Source of the DNA: Streptomyces sp. MMG1533 | GTDB taxonomy: Bacteria > Actinomycetota > Actinomycetes > Streptomycetales > Streptomycetaceae | Direction of reading: 5' to 3' | Length of the DNA: 64,000 nt | Assembly: GCF_001279775.1 (NCBI RefSeq) | Contig: NZ_LGDG01000001.1 | Span: forward strand, 124,001-188,000 | Shown: positions 17,584 to 26,301 of the stretch, piece after piece | Layout of the letters: the number at the start of each line of letters is the position of its first letter | Position numbering within the stretch: the first letter of the stretch is position 1 | Made by a program: the position numbers and the translations under genes | Notes under the pieces: model-generated | What the model saw: the letters and a program-made list of their open reading frames with translations, nothing else | What the model was told of the DNA's origin: nothing | The model's database searches: none

Positions 17584-20112
17584 GTGCACGGGAACGACCG
17601 CACCACCGGCACCGACAGAAACGAGACCCACAGACGACGCCTGCCGTTCCACAAGGCAGTCGCCCTGCTCGGCGGCGCGCTGCTCGCGGGCGCGTCCCTC
17701 ACCCTCACCGCACCGCAGGCCGGCGCAGCCGTCGCCGACCCGGGAGCCGCACCCGCCGTCCCGGCCGCCTCCGCTGCCGAGGACTTCCAGCAGGTCACCC
17801 TCGCCAAGGGTGAGCCGGAGGTCGGCGAGCCCATGTCGCTCGCCGTTCTCCCCGACCGCTCCGTCCTGCACACCTCGCGCGACGGCGAACTGCGCCTCAC
17901 CGACGCGTCGGGCAACACCCGGCTGGCGGGCAAGCTCGACGTCTACTCCCACGACGAAGAAGGCCTCCAAGGCATCGGCGTGGACCCGGACTTCACGAAC
18001 AACCGCTTCATCTACCTCTACTACGCGCCCCCGTTGGACACCCCCGCGGGCGACGCCCCCGAGACCGGCACCGCCGCCGACTTCGCGCCCTTCGACGGCG
18101 TCAACCGCCTCTCCCGGTTCGTTCTGAACACCGACGGCACCCTCGACGCCGCCAGTGAGAAGAAGATCCTCGACGTACCGGCCTCACGCGGCCTGTGCTG
18201 CCATGTCGGCGGCGACATCGACTTCGACGCGGCGGGCCACCTGTACCTGTCGACCGGCGACGACACCAACCCGTTCCAGTCGGACGGCTTCACCCCCATC
18301 GACGAACGGGACGGCCGCAACCCCGCCTTCGACGCCCGGCGTTCGGCCGGCAACACCAACGACCTGCGGGGCAAGATCCTGCGCATCAAGGTGAACGCCG
18401 ACGGCTCGTACGCGATCCCCGACGGCAACCTCTTCGCGCCCGGCACGGACAAGACGCGGCCCGAGATCTACGCGATGGGCTTCCGCAACCCGTTCCGCTT
18501 CAGCGTCGACAAGGAGACCGGGATCCTCTACGTCGGCGACTACGGCCCCGACGCCGGCGCCGCCGACCCCGCTCGCGGACCGGCCGGCCAGGTGGAGTTC
18601 GCTCGGGTCACCGGTCCCGGGAACTTCGGATGGCCGTTCTGCACGGGCGACAATGACCCGTATATCGCATACGACTTCGCGACCGGTGTATCCGGTGCAC
18701 CGTTCGACTGCAGCGCCCCGAAGAACACCTCGCGGCACAACACCGGCCTCACCGACCTGCCGCCCGCCCAGCCGGCCTGGATCCCGTACGACGGCGGGTC
18801 CGTGCCCGAGTTCGGCAGCGGCTCCGAGTCCCCGATGGGTGGCCCGGTCTACCACTACGACGCCTCGCTCGACTCGCCGGTGAAGTTCCCCGAGGCCTAC
18901 GACGGCGACTTCTTCGCCGGGGAGTTCGGACGCCGCTGGATCAAGCGGATCGTCAGCGACGGCAACGGCAACGGCACCGTCCAGTCGATCAACGACGTGC
19001 CGTGGACCGGCACCCAGATCATGGACATGGCTTTCGGTCCCGACGGGGCGCTGTACGTCCTCGACTACGGCACGGCCTGGTTCGGCGGCGACGAGCACTC
19101 GGCCCTGTACCGCATCGAGAACGCCACCGACGGCCACTCCCCGGTCGCGCAGGCCGCGGCGAACCGCACCTCGGGGCAGGCGCCGCTGAGGGTGAGCTTC
19201 TCCTCCGCGGGCACCACCGACCAGGACGGTGACTCCGTCACGTACAGCTGGGACTTCGGGGACGGCGGCAAGTCGACGGCGGCCGCCCCGACGCACACGT
19301 ACCGGAAGAACGGCACGTACACCGCGACGCTGACTGCCAGGGACCCGAGCGGCCGCACCGGCAGCGCGAGTGTGCAGATCGTCGTGGGCAACACCGCACC
19401 GAAGGTGACACTCGAACTCCCGCGTGACGGGCAGCTGTTCAGCTTCGGCGACGCGATCCCGTTCAAGGTGCGGGTCACCGATCCCGAGGACGGCAGGAGC
19501 ATCGACTGCTCGAAGGTCGAAGTCACCTTCATCCTCGGCCACGACACCCACGGCCACCCGGTGACCTCGGCGAACGGCTGCACCGGCACCATCCAGACCA
19601 GCGCCGACGGCGGCCACGACGACGACGCGAACATCTTCGGCGTGTTCGACGCCGAGTACACCGACGGCGGTGGCGGCGGCCAGGCCCCGCTCACCACCCA
19701 CGACCAGAACGTGGTCCAGCCCAAGCACCGCCAGGCCGAGCACTTCGGCACCTCCTCCGGTATCACCGTCATGGAGAAAGACACCGCGCACGGTGGGAGG
19801 ACGGTCGGGGACGTGAACAACGGCGACTGGATCGCCTTCACGCCGTACGCCCTCGGCAACGCACAGAAGATCACTGCACGGGTCTCCTCGGGCGGCACGG
19901 GCGGCACGCTCGAGATCCGCGCCGGATCCGTGAAGGGCACGCTGCTCGGGAAGGCGACCGTGCCGGTGACCGGCGGCTGGGACACCTTCCAGGACGTCAG
20001 CGCCGACCTGTCCCGAGCCCCGCGAGACACGACCACCCTGTACCTGGTCTTCAAGGGCAGCGGATCCGGAGCCCTGTACGACGTGGACGACTTCACCTTC
20101 ATCACCGGCTGA
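17584..20112 (+). CDS. Secreted PQQ-type glucose/sorbosone dehydrogenase with PKD and CBM6-like domains
   Basis: 842 residues from GTG 17584, five bases after TGGAGG. A signal peptide (residues about 20-50, KAVALLGGALLAGASLTLTAP) is followed by a six-bladed propeller of the GSDH family (EEGLQGIGVDPDF, LSTGDDTNPF, RGKILRIKVNADG, GFRNPFRFSVD, GALYVLDYG). Then comes a PKD domain (FSSAGTTDQDGDSVTYSWDFGDG) and a C-terminal beta-sandwich resembling CBM6 (GDWIAFTPYALGNAQ). The enzyme would oxidise sugar outside the cell with PQQ or a related cofactor; the PKD and carbohydrate-binding modules suggest a polymeric or bound substrate. It is 95 bp after the isomerase, in the same direction. Confidence 0.87.
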   Translation: MHGNDRTTGTDRNETHRRRLPFHKAVALLGGALLAGASLTLTAPQAGAAVADPGAAPAVPAASAAEDFQQVTLAKGEPEVGEPMSLAVLPDRSVLHTSRDGELRLTDASGNTRLAGKLDVYSHDEEGLQGIGVDPDFTNNRFIYLYYAPPLDTPAGDAPETGTAADFAPFDGVNRLSRFVLNTDGTLDAASEKKILDVPASRGLCCHVGGDIDFDAAGHLYLSTGDDTNPFQSDGFTPIDERDGRNPAFDARRSAGNTNDLRGKILRIKVNADGSYAIPDGNLFAPGTDKTRPEIYAMGFRNPFRFSVDKETGILYVGDYGPDAGAADPARGPAGQVEFARVTGPGNFGWPFCTGDNDPYIAYDFATGVSGAPFDCSAPKNTSRHNTGLTDLPPAQPAWIPYDGGSVPEFGSGSESPMGGPVYHYDASLDSPVKFPEAYDGDFFAGEFGRRWIKRIVSDGNGNGTVQSINDVPWTGTQIMDMAFGPDGALYVLDYGTAWFGGDEHSALYRIENATDGHSPVAQAAANRTSGQAPLRVSFSSAGTTDQDGDSVTYSWDFGDGGKSTAAAPTHTYRKNGTYTATLTARDPSGRTGSASVQIVVGNTAPKVTLELPRDGQLFSFGDAIPFKVRVTDPEDGRSIDCSKVEVTFILGHDTHGHPVTSANGCTGTIQTSADGGHDDDANIFGVFDAEYTDGGGGGQAPLTTHDQNVVQPKHRQAEHFGTSSGITVMEKDTAHGGRTVGDVNNGDWIAFTPYALGNAQKITARVSSGGTGGTLEIRAGSVKGTLLGKATVPVTGGWDTFQDVSADLSRAPRDTTTLYLVFKGSGSGALYDVDDFTFITG

Positions 20113-20124
20113 GAGGAGATGACG

Positions 20125-21489
20125 ATGATGCGCTCAACTGGGCGTCTGAGCACGGCGGTTGTGGGTACGGTGCTACTCCTCGGCTGCGTCTCGGAACCGG
20201 CCGCCTCGCACCCCGCCGACGACAAACGGGTGCTCGTCTTCTCCAAGACGGCCGGTTTCCGGCACGACTCGATCCCGGACGGTGTCGCCGCCGTCGAACA
20301 GCTCGGTGAGACAGCCGGCTTCGGCGTCGACGCGACGGAGGATCCGGGCACCTTCACGGCGCGCAACCTGCGACGGTACGACGCGGTCGTGTTCCTGTCG
20401 ACGACCGGAGACGTCCTCGACGACACCCAACAGGCGGCCTTCGAGGGCTACATCCGGCACGGCGGCGGCTACGTCGGCGTTCACGCCGCCGCCGACACCG
20501 AGTACGACTGGGAGTTCTACGGCGGCCTCGCCGGCGCGTACTTCCAGTCACACCCGGCGATCCAGGCCGCGACCGTCAACGTCGAGGACCGCGCCCATCC
20601 GGCGACCTCGGGCCTTCCGAAGACCTGGGAGCGCACCGACGAGTGGTACAACTACCGCTCGAACCCTCGGGAACGGGCCCACGTCCTCGCCTCGCTCGAC
20701 GAGTCGTCGTACACCGGCGGCACCATGCAGGGCGACCATCCGATCGCCTGGTGCCAGACCTACCAGGGCGGCCGCGCCTTCTACACGGGCGGCGGTCACA
20801 CGAAGGAGTCGTACGCGGATCCGGTATTCCGTGGACACCTGGTCGGCGGAATCCGGTATGCAATAGGCGATGTCCAGGCGGACTGTCGACCGGAGACCGG
20901 ATACCGTCCGCTCTTCGACGGCAGCTCGCTGGACGGCTGGCAGCAGGCCGGACCGGGCTCCTTCACCCCGGACGACGACGGCACGATCACCTCGTCGGGC
21001 GGGATGGGCATGCTCTGGTACGCCGACCGGGCCTTCGGGTCGTACTCGCTGAAACTCGACTGGAAGATGGCAAGCGAGTCCGGCGACGACAACTCCGGTG
21101 TGTTCGTGGGCTTCCCGCCCTCGGACGACCCGTGGTCGGCAGTGAACAACGGCTACGAGATCCAGATCGACGCCACCGACGTGCCGGAGAAGACCACCGG
21201 GTCCGTCTACGGCTTCCGGTCCGCCGACGTGAAGAAGCGCGACCGTGCGCTGAACCCGCCGGGGGAGTGGAACACCTACGAGATCCGGGTGGAGGGCGAA
21301 CGCCTCCGCGTCTGGCTCAACGGCGTGAAGATCAACGATTTCACCAACACCGATCCGGCCCGGAGTCTCACGGACGGCCACGTCGGCATCCAGAACCACG
21401 GAGCCGACGACCGGGTGTCCTTCCGTGACATCCGGATCAAGGAACTGCCCGCGAAGTCCTCGGCACGGACGGCTTCGCAGGGCGACTGA
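20125..21489 (+). CDS. ThuA-like plus DUF1080 (3-keto-disaccharide hydrolase) secreted lipoprotein
   Basis: About 454 residues: a signal sequence with lipobox LLLGC, a ThuA-like trehalose-utilisation domain (RVLVFSKTAGFRHDSIPDGV, GYVGVHAAADTEYDW, WCQTYQGGRAFYTGGGH) to about residue 245, then a DUF1080 jelly roll (YRPLFDGSSLDGW, SGDDNSGVFVGFP, NGYEIQIDATD). DUF1080 proteins have been linked to hydrolysis of 3-keto-glycosides. AGGAG lies immediately before ATG 20119, so initiation at 20125 or 20128 gives better spacing. Only 6-12 bp separate it from the sugar dehydrogenase, implying co-translation and a shared extracellular substrate. Confidence 0.87.
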   Translation: MMRSTGRLSTAVVGTVLLLGCVSEPAASHPADDKRVLVFSKTAGFRHDSIPDGVAAVEQLGETAGFGVDATEDPGTFTARNLRRYDAVVFLSTTGDVLDDTQQAAFEGYIRHGGGYVGVHAAADTEYDWEFYGGLAGAYFQSHPAIQAATVNVEDRAHPATSGLPKTWERTDEWYNYRSNPRERAHVLASLDESSYTGGTMQGDHPIAWCQTYQGGRAFYTGGGHTKESYADPVFRGHLVGGIRYAIGDVQADCRPETGYRPLFDGSSLDGWQQAGPGSFTPDDDGTITSSGGMGMLWYADRAFGSYSLKLDWKMASESGDDNSGVFVGFPPSDDPWSAVNNGYEIQIDATDVPEKTTGSVYGFRSADVKKRDRALNPPGEWNTYEIRVEGERLRVWLNGVKINDFTNTDPARSLTDGHVGIQNHGADDRVSFRDIRIKELPAKSSARTASQGD

Positions 21490-21493
21490 GCGG

Positions 21494-21533
21494 CGGCGGG
21501 CGGGGGACGCCGGACTCCCGCCCGCCGTCTTTT
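21494..21533 (+). terminator. Intrinsic terminator after the ThuA-DUF1080 gene
   Basis: CGGCGGGCGGG pairs with CCCGCCCGCCG (11-bp GC stem, 12-base loop) and is followed by TCTTTT. It ends the sugar operon that starts near 11.4 kb. Confidence 0.8.
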
Positions 21534-21545
21534 CCCCACTCGGAG

Positions 21546-21690
21546 TGTGTACGACCGCCAGCTATTCCTTCGCCCCCGGGTGTTCCTACGACCGCCAGGT
21601 GTTCCTACGGCCCCAGGTGGTCGTACGGCCTCCGGGTGGTCGTACGGCGCCAGGTGGCTGTACAGCCGGTGTTCGTACGACGTGTTCGAC
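21546..21690. repeat. Degenerate 18-19-bp tandem repeat upstream of the inositol-phosphate synthase gene
   Basis: About six near-full units with consensus TGKTCSTACGRCCNCCRGG, then two shorter ones, fill the gap between the terminator and the Shine-Dalgarno sequence of the next gene. Each unit carries a GTACG or CTACG core (TCGTACGG, TCCTACGA). The array replaces a normal-looking promoter region and may contain repeated binding sites. The period is a multiple of three, so it also stays open in frames but encodes nothing recognisable. Confidence 0.7.
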
Positions 21691-21703
21691 AAGGAGGCTG
21701 CCC

Positions 21704-22831
21704 ATGTCCGCGTCCGTTTCCACACCGCGCGTCGGTGTATGGCTGATCGGGGCGCGTGGTTCCGTCGCCACCACCGTCGTGGCGGGCTGCGCCGCCGTGA
21801 GCGCGGGCCTGCACCCGCCGACCGGACTGGTCACCGAGACGCCCGTGTTCGCCGACAGCGGCCTGCCGGCCCTGATGAACCTCGTCTTCGGCGGCCACGA
21901 CACTCTGGACTGCCCTCTGCCCAAACGGGCTGAGGCACTGGTGGACGGCGGTGTCCTGCCGTACGGCCTCCCGGCGGCGATCGGGGCCGAACTGGCCGCC
22001 GCCGAGCGGGAGATCAGGCCCGGCGGCCCGATCTCGGGAGACACCCGGAGCGAGGGCGAGCTGATCGCCGCCTTCGCCGCGGACCTACGGGACTTCGTAC
22101 GGCGGCGAGGCCTGGACCGGGCAGTCGTGGTGAACCTCGCCTCCACGGAACCGGCGGCAACCGGCAGCGAGCTGCCTGCCAGCTCCCTCTACGCGGCGGC
22201 AGCCCTGCGCGCGGGCTGCCCGTATGTGAACTTCACCCCGTCGACCGGCCTGCACCACCGGGCGCTGGCGCCGCTCGCCGAGTCCTCGGGGCTGCCGTAC
22301 GCCGGACGGGACGGCAAGACCGGACAGACGTTGCTCCGCTCGGCGCTGGGTCCGATGTTCAGGCAGCGGGCGCTCGCCGTACGGGCCTGGTCCGGCACCA
22401 ATCTGCTGGGCGGTGGCGACGGCGCCTCCCTCGCCGACCCGGCGGCCGCGGCGGCGAAGAACGCGGGCAAGGAACGGGTCCTCACCGACACCCTCGGCAT
22501 GGCCCCCGAGGGCGAGGTCCACATCGACGACGTCCCCGTACTCGGTGACTGGAAGACCGCCTGGGACCACATCGCCTTCGACGGCTTCCTCGGCGCCCGC
22601 ATGATCCTCCAGACCACCTGGCAGGGCTGCGACTCGGCTCTGGCCGCCCCTCTGGTCCTCGATCTGGCCCGCCTGGTCGCCCGCGCCCACGAGCGAGGCC
22701 TGTCCGGCCCGCTGACCGAGTTGGGCTTCTACTTCAAGGACCCGGTGGGGGAGGGGCCGTCGGCGCTGGGGGAGCAGTACGCGGCGCTGGTGGGGTTCGG
22801 GGAGCGGTTGCGGGCAGGGGAAGCGCGATGA
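21704..22831 (+). CDS. Inositol-3-phosphate synthase (INO1) family protein leading the Ebo operon
   Basis: 375 residues from ATG 21704 with AAGGAGG six bases upstream. The Rossmann motif GVWLIGARGSVATTVVAG, VVVNLASTEP, PYVNFTPS and GRDGKTGQTLLRSALGPMF are the myo-inositol-1-phosphate synthase signatures, including the catalytic-domain Lys residues. It converts, or by descent resembles enzymes that convert, glucose-6-phosphate to a cyclitol phosphate with NAD+. The next six genes are Ebo-type and overlap it by ATGA, so it supplies or modifies a cyclitol for that system. In several cyanobacterial ebo clusters the corresponding place is taken by EboD, a 3-dehydroquinate-synthase-like cyclase; here INO1 may play the equivalent cyclase role. 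Confidence 0.87.
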   Translation: MSASVSTPRVGVWLIGARGSVATTVVAGCAAVSAGLHPPTGLVTETPVFADSGLPALMNLVFGGHDTLDCPLPKRAEALVDGGVLPYGLPAAIGAELAAAEREIRPGGPISGDTRSEGELIAAFAADLRDFVRRRGLDRAVVVNLASTEPAATGSELPASSLYAAAALRAGCPYVNFTPSTGLHHRALAPLAESSGLPYAGRDGKTGQTLLRSALGPMFRQRALAVRAWSGTNLLGGGDGASLADPAAAAAKNAGKERVLTDTLGMAPEGEVHIDDVPVLGDWKTAWDHIAFDGFLGARMILQTTWQGCDSALAAPLVLDLARLVARAHERGLSGPLTELGFYFKDPVGEGPSALGEQYAALVGFGERLRAGEAR

Positions 22832-23769
22832 ACGGCCTTGCGGCGAGAGCGGCCTGGGCCGAACTGCTCCGTCTCCCCGCCTTGTTCACGGTCCCGGGCG
22901 ACGCCCTCGCCGGTGCCGCCGCGGCCACCGTGCGCCCGGACTCCCGCACCCTGCTCGCCGTCTGCTCCTCCCTCTGTCTGTACGAGGCGGGCATGGCCCT
23001 CAACGACTGGGCCGACCGGCACGAGGACGCCGAGGAACGCCCGCACCGCCCTCTCCCCTCCGGCCGCATCCGCCCCACCGCCGCCCTCACGGCGGCCTGT
23101 GCCCTCACCGGCGTCGGCCTCTCCCTGGCCGCTCGCGCCGGCCGCACCACCCTGGGCGTCGCGACCACCTTGGCGGCGACCGTCTGGGCGTACGACCTCG
23201 CCCTGAAGCGCACACCGGCAGGCCCTGTCGCGATGGCGGCGGCCCGCGGTCTGGACCTGCTGCTCGGAGCCACGGCCACGTCGCACACGAGGGGGCTCAG
23301 GGATGAGGGGACGGCGTCCGCCAAGGGCATCGCGAGCGGCATCCGCCGCGCCCTTCCGTCAGCAGCCCTCCTCGGCGCGCACACGCTCACGGTCACGACC
23401 GTCTCGCGCCGGGAAACCCGGGGCGGCACACCCCTGGTCCCCGTGACGGCCCTGGCCACCACCGCCGCACTGACCGGGCTCCTGACACGTACGTCCGTGC
23501 GGCCGGGCGTTCCCGCGTCCCGGTCCGTCGTGGCCCTGCGCACCGCGCTCGCCGCCGCCTACGCCACGACCGCCGCCCGCCCCTACTTCCACGCCGCCCT
23601 CAACCCGTCACCAGCGCTCACCCAACGTGCCGTCAGCGGCGGCATCCGGGCCACGATCCCGCTCCAGGCCGCCCTGACGGCCCGCTCCGGCGCGCCCGTC
23701 ACCGCGCTGCTCACGGCGGCCCTGGCCCCGCTTGCCGGGAAGCTCGCGAGGAAGGTGAGCGTCACATGA
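22828..23769 (+). CDS. eboC: UbiA-family prenyltransferase, EboC-like
   Basis: 313 residues, rich in Ala/Leu/Thr, with about seven to eight membrane helices. The first prenyl-diphosphate motif is clear, NDWADRHEDAEERPHRPLPSGR (residues about 54-75); the second Asp-rich motif is weak (YDLALKRTPAG). UbiA enzymes attach an isoprenoid chain to a polar or aromatic acceptor in the membrane. In the Ebo clusters this protein is EboC and probably prenylates the transported precursor or a carrier. ATGA overlaps at both ends couple it to the inositol-phosphate synthase and the following TIM-barrel gene. Confidence 0.85.
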   Translation: MNGLAARAAWAELLRLPALFTVPGDALAGAAAATVRPDSRTLLAVCSSLCLYEAGMALNDWADRHEDAEERPHRPLPSGRIRPTAALTAACALTGVGLSLAARAGRTTLGVATTLAATVWAYDLALKRTPAGPVAMAAARGLDLLLGATATSHTRGLRDEGTASAKGIASGIRRALPSAALLGAHTLTVTTVSRRETRGGTPLVPVTALATTAALTGLLTRTSVRPGVPASRSVVALRTALAAAYATTAARPYFHAALNPSPALTQRAVSGGIRATIPLQAALTARSGAPVTALLTAALAPLAGKLARKVSVT

Positions 23770-24746
23770 ACCCCGAGGTCCTCCGCCCCGTGACCGGCGA
23801 GGCCAGAGCCAAAGCCGCGGTCGGCGACGCCCGCCCGTACACCCCGGCAGCCACCGCCCACCGTGCCCCGGCCCACCCCCTCCGCTTCGGCTACGGCACC
23901 AACGGCCTCGCCGATCTCCGCCTCGACGACGCCCTCGCTCTCCTCGCCGACCTCGGCTACGACGGCGTCGGTCTGACTCTCGACCACATGCACCTCGACC
24001 CGTTCGCCCCCGACCTCGCCGCCCGGACCCGCCACCTCGCGCGCCGACTGGACGCGCTCGGACTGACGGTCACCGTGGAGACCGGTGCCCGCTATGTACT
24101 CGACCCCCGGCGCAAACACGGCCCCTCCCTGCTGGACCCCGATCCGGACGATCGTGCCCGACGTGTCGACCTGCTGATTCGAGCGGTCCGCGTGGCCGCG
24201 GACCTCGGTGCCCACGCCGTTCACTGCTTCAGCGGGATCACTCCGGAAGGGACGGGGACGGGCACGGGCACGGACACGGTCTGGAAGCGTCTCGCCGAGA
24301 CGCTCACCCCCGTCCTGGACGCCGCCGCCGACGCAGGCGTCCCTCTGGCCGCCGAACCCGAACCCGGTCACCTCCTCGCCACCCTCGCGGACTTCCACCG
24401 ACTCCGCCGTACCCTCGGCGACCCGGAGCACCTCGGCCTGACCCTCGACATCGGCCACTGCCAGTGCCTGGAGCCCTGGTCTCCCGCCGAGTGCGTACGC
24501 GCCGCCGCCCCCTGGCTGCGCCACGTCCAGATCGAGGACATGCGTCGCGGCATCCATGAACACCTCCCTCTCGGAGACGGGGACATCGACTTCCCGCCGG
24601 TGCTCGCCGCCCTGTCCGCCGCCGGCTACCAGGGCCTGACCGTCGTCGAACTGCCCCGCCACTCCCACGCCGGCCCCCACTTCGCCGAACAGTCCCTCCC
24701 GTTCCTCCTTCACGCGGCGGCGCCCTCACAAGGGAGCACCTCATGA
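23766..24746 (+). CDS. Sugar phosphate isomerase/epimerase family TIM barrel in the Ebo operon
   Basis: 326 residues; about 40 variable residues precede the barrel (FGYGTNGLADLRLDDALALLADLGYDGVGLTLD). Metal-site residues appear in AAEPEPGHLL, GLTLDIGHCQCLEP, HVQIEDMRRGIHEHLPLGDGDIDF and VVELPRHSH, so the Glu/Asp/His centre is complete. A short Gly-Thr run (residues about 160-168) is coded by a tandem six-base repeat. It would rearrange or cleave a sugar or cyclitol made by the INO1 homologue. ATGA overlaps join it to EboC and EboA. Confidence 0.85.
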   Translation: MNPEVLRPVTGEARAKAAVGDARPYTPAATAHRAPAHPLRFGYGTNGLADLRLDDALALLADLGYDGVGLTLDHMHLDPFAPDLAARTRHLARRLDALGLTVTVETGARYVLDPRRKHGPSLLDPDPDDRARRVDLLIRAVRVAADLGAHAVHCFSGITPEGTGTGTGTDTVWKRLAETLTPVLDAAADAGVPLAAEPEPGHLLATLADFHRLRRTLGDPEHLGLTLDIGHCQCLEPWSPAECVRAAAPWLRHVQIEDMRRGIHEHLPLGDGDIDFPPVLAALSAAGYQGLTVVELPRHSHAGPHFAEQSLPFLLHAAAPSQGSTS

Positions 24747-25450
24747 CCCACACCCACGCCGACCCGGCGGCAGGCATACAGGGCGCCACCCTTGCCCGCA
24801 CCCCGCTGCCCGACCTGCACCGCCGCATCGCCGCCCACCTCGGTGGAGCGGCCCGAGCCTGGCTCGACCAGGCCCTTGACGAGGCCGCCGCCCATCCCGG
24901 CATGCACGGGCCCATCTCCGTGTGGGAGTTGCGGCTCGCCGAGGCCGGGCGCCGCTGCGGCTCCGCGTACGCCGATGCCGTGCGCGTCCTCATCCTGCAC
25001 GCGGCCCGCGCCGACACGGACGCCCTCAGCCGCGTCTACCTCCAGGGCACCGCTGCCGAACGCCGAGCCGTCCTGTACGCCCTGCCCCACCTGGTGCCCG
25101 GTCCGGCCGCCCTCCCGCTCGTCGAGGACGCCCTGCGCACCAATGACACGCGCCTGCTCGCCGCCGCGGTGGGCCCGTACGCCGCCCGGCACCTGCCTGC
25201 CCACCCATGGCGCCACGCCGTCCTGAAGTGCCTCTTCACCGGTGTGCCCATCGACGCGGTGGCCGACCTGGACCGCCGTGCCGACGCCGACGCGGAACTC
25301 GCCCGCATGCTCGGCGACTACGCCACCGAACGCACCTCCGCGGGCCGTCCCGTGCCCGAAGACCTGTACCGCGTCCTGACCCTGACCGACCCCACGGCCG
25401 CCCCGTCCGCAGTGAAGGGCAACCCAGGCGGCGACGGCGAGGAGTTCTGA
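24743..25450 (+). CDS. eboA: EboA domain-containing protein
   Basis: 235 residues, soluble, almost entirely alpha-helical and HEAT-like in appearance (LSRVYLQGTAAERRAVLYALPHLVPGPAALPLVEDALRTNDTRLLAAAVGPYAARHLP). The segment AWRHAVLKCLFTGVP (here PWRHAVLKCLFTGVPIDAV) is the feature I associate with EboA proteins. No catalytic motif is seen, and the biochemical role of EboA is unknown. Placement between the TIM barrel and the TatD-like gene, with ATGA and TGATG overlaps, supports the assignment. Confidence 0.8.
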   Translation: MTHTHADPAAGIQGATLARTPLPDLHRRIAAHLGGAARAWLDQALDEAAAHPGMHGPISVWELRLAEAGRRCGSAYADAVRVLILHAARADTDALSRVYLQGTAAERRAVLYALPHLVPGPAALPLVEDALRTNDTRLLAAAVGPYAARHLPAHPWRHAVLKCLFTGVPIDAVADLDRRADADAELARMLGDYATERTSAGRPVPEDLYRVLTLTDPTAAPSAVKGNPGGDGEEF

Positions 25451-26298
25451 TGCGCATCTTCGACCCCCACATCCACATGACGTCCCGCACCACCGACGAC
25501 TACGAGGCCATGCGCGCCGCCGGCGTCCGTGCTGTCGTCGAGCCGTCCTTCTGGCTCGGACAGCCCCGCACCTCACCCGCCTCCTTCCTCGACTACTTCG
25601 ACTCCCTACTGGGCTGGGAACCCTTCCGCGCCGCCCAGTACGGCATCGCCCACCACTGCACGCTCGCCCTCAACCCCAAGGAGGCGAACGATCCGCGCTG
25701 CGTCCCCGTGCTCGACGAACTGCCCCGCTATCTCGTCAAGGACCAGGTCGTGGCCGTCGGCGAGATCGGCTACGACTCGATGACCCCCGCCGAGGACACC
25801 GCTCTCGCCGCACAGCTCCAGCTCGCCGCCGACCACGAACTGCCCGCCCTCGTCCACACCCCGCACCGCGACAAACTCGCCGGCCTGCGCCGCACTCTCG
25901 ACGTCGTCAGGGAGTCCGCGCTGTCCCCCGAGCGGGTCCTGGTCGACCACCTCAACGAGACCACCGTCAAAGAGGCCAAGGACAGCGGCTGTTGGCTGGG
26001 ATTCTCCGTCTATCCGGACACCAAGATGGACGAGGAGCGGATGGTCGCGACCCTCCGTGCGTACGGCCCCGACCGGGTGCTGGTGAACTCCGCCGCCGAC
26101 TGGGGCCGCAGCGATCCGCTCAAGACCCGCAGGGTCGGCGACCTGATGCTGGCCGAGGGCTTCACCGAGGACGACGTCGACCGGGTGCTGTGGCGCAACC
26201 CCGTCGCCTTCTACGGCCTCAGCGGCCGTCTGAACCTGGACGTCACCCCGCCCGACGTCACCCACGAGGGCAACTCCGTGCTGCGCGGCGGGGAGTGA
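25450..26298 (+). CDS. eboB: TatD-family metal-dependent hydrolase, EboB-like
   Basis: 282 residues of the amidohydrolase superfamily. Metal ligands are visible as FDPHIHM (residues 5-9), VGEIGYD, LVHTPHRDK, VDHLNETT and a late NSAADWGRSDP, matching the TatD order HxH...E...H...H...D. In Ebo clusters this is EboB; its natural substrate is not known. The start codon overlaps the EboA stop (TGATG). Confidence 0.85.
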   Translation: MRIFDPHIHMTSRTTDDYEAMRAAGVRAVVEPSFWLGQPRTSPASFLDYFDSLLGWEPFRAAQYGIAHHCTLALNPKEANDPRCVPVLDELPRYLVKDQVVAVGEIGYDSMTPAEDTALAAQLQLAADHELPALVHTPHRDKLAGLRRTLDVVRESALSPERVLVDHLNETTVKEAKDSGCWLGFSVYPDTKMDEERMVATLRAYGPDRVLVNSAADWGRSDPLKTRRVGDLMLAEGFTEDDVDRVLWRNPVAFYGLSGRLNLDVTPPDVTHEGNSVLRGGE

Positions 26299-26301
26299 GC
26301 G

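Noticed and set aside
21425..21703. N-terminal extension of the inositol-phosphate synthase through the tandem repeat
   Set aside because: The frame is open only because of the repeat; ATG 21704 has AAGGAGG and begins just before the Rossmann motif.
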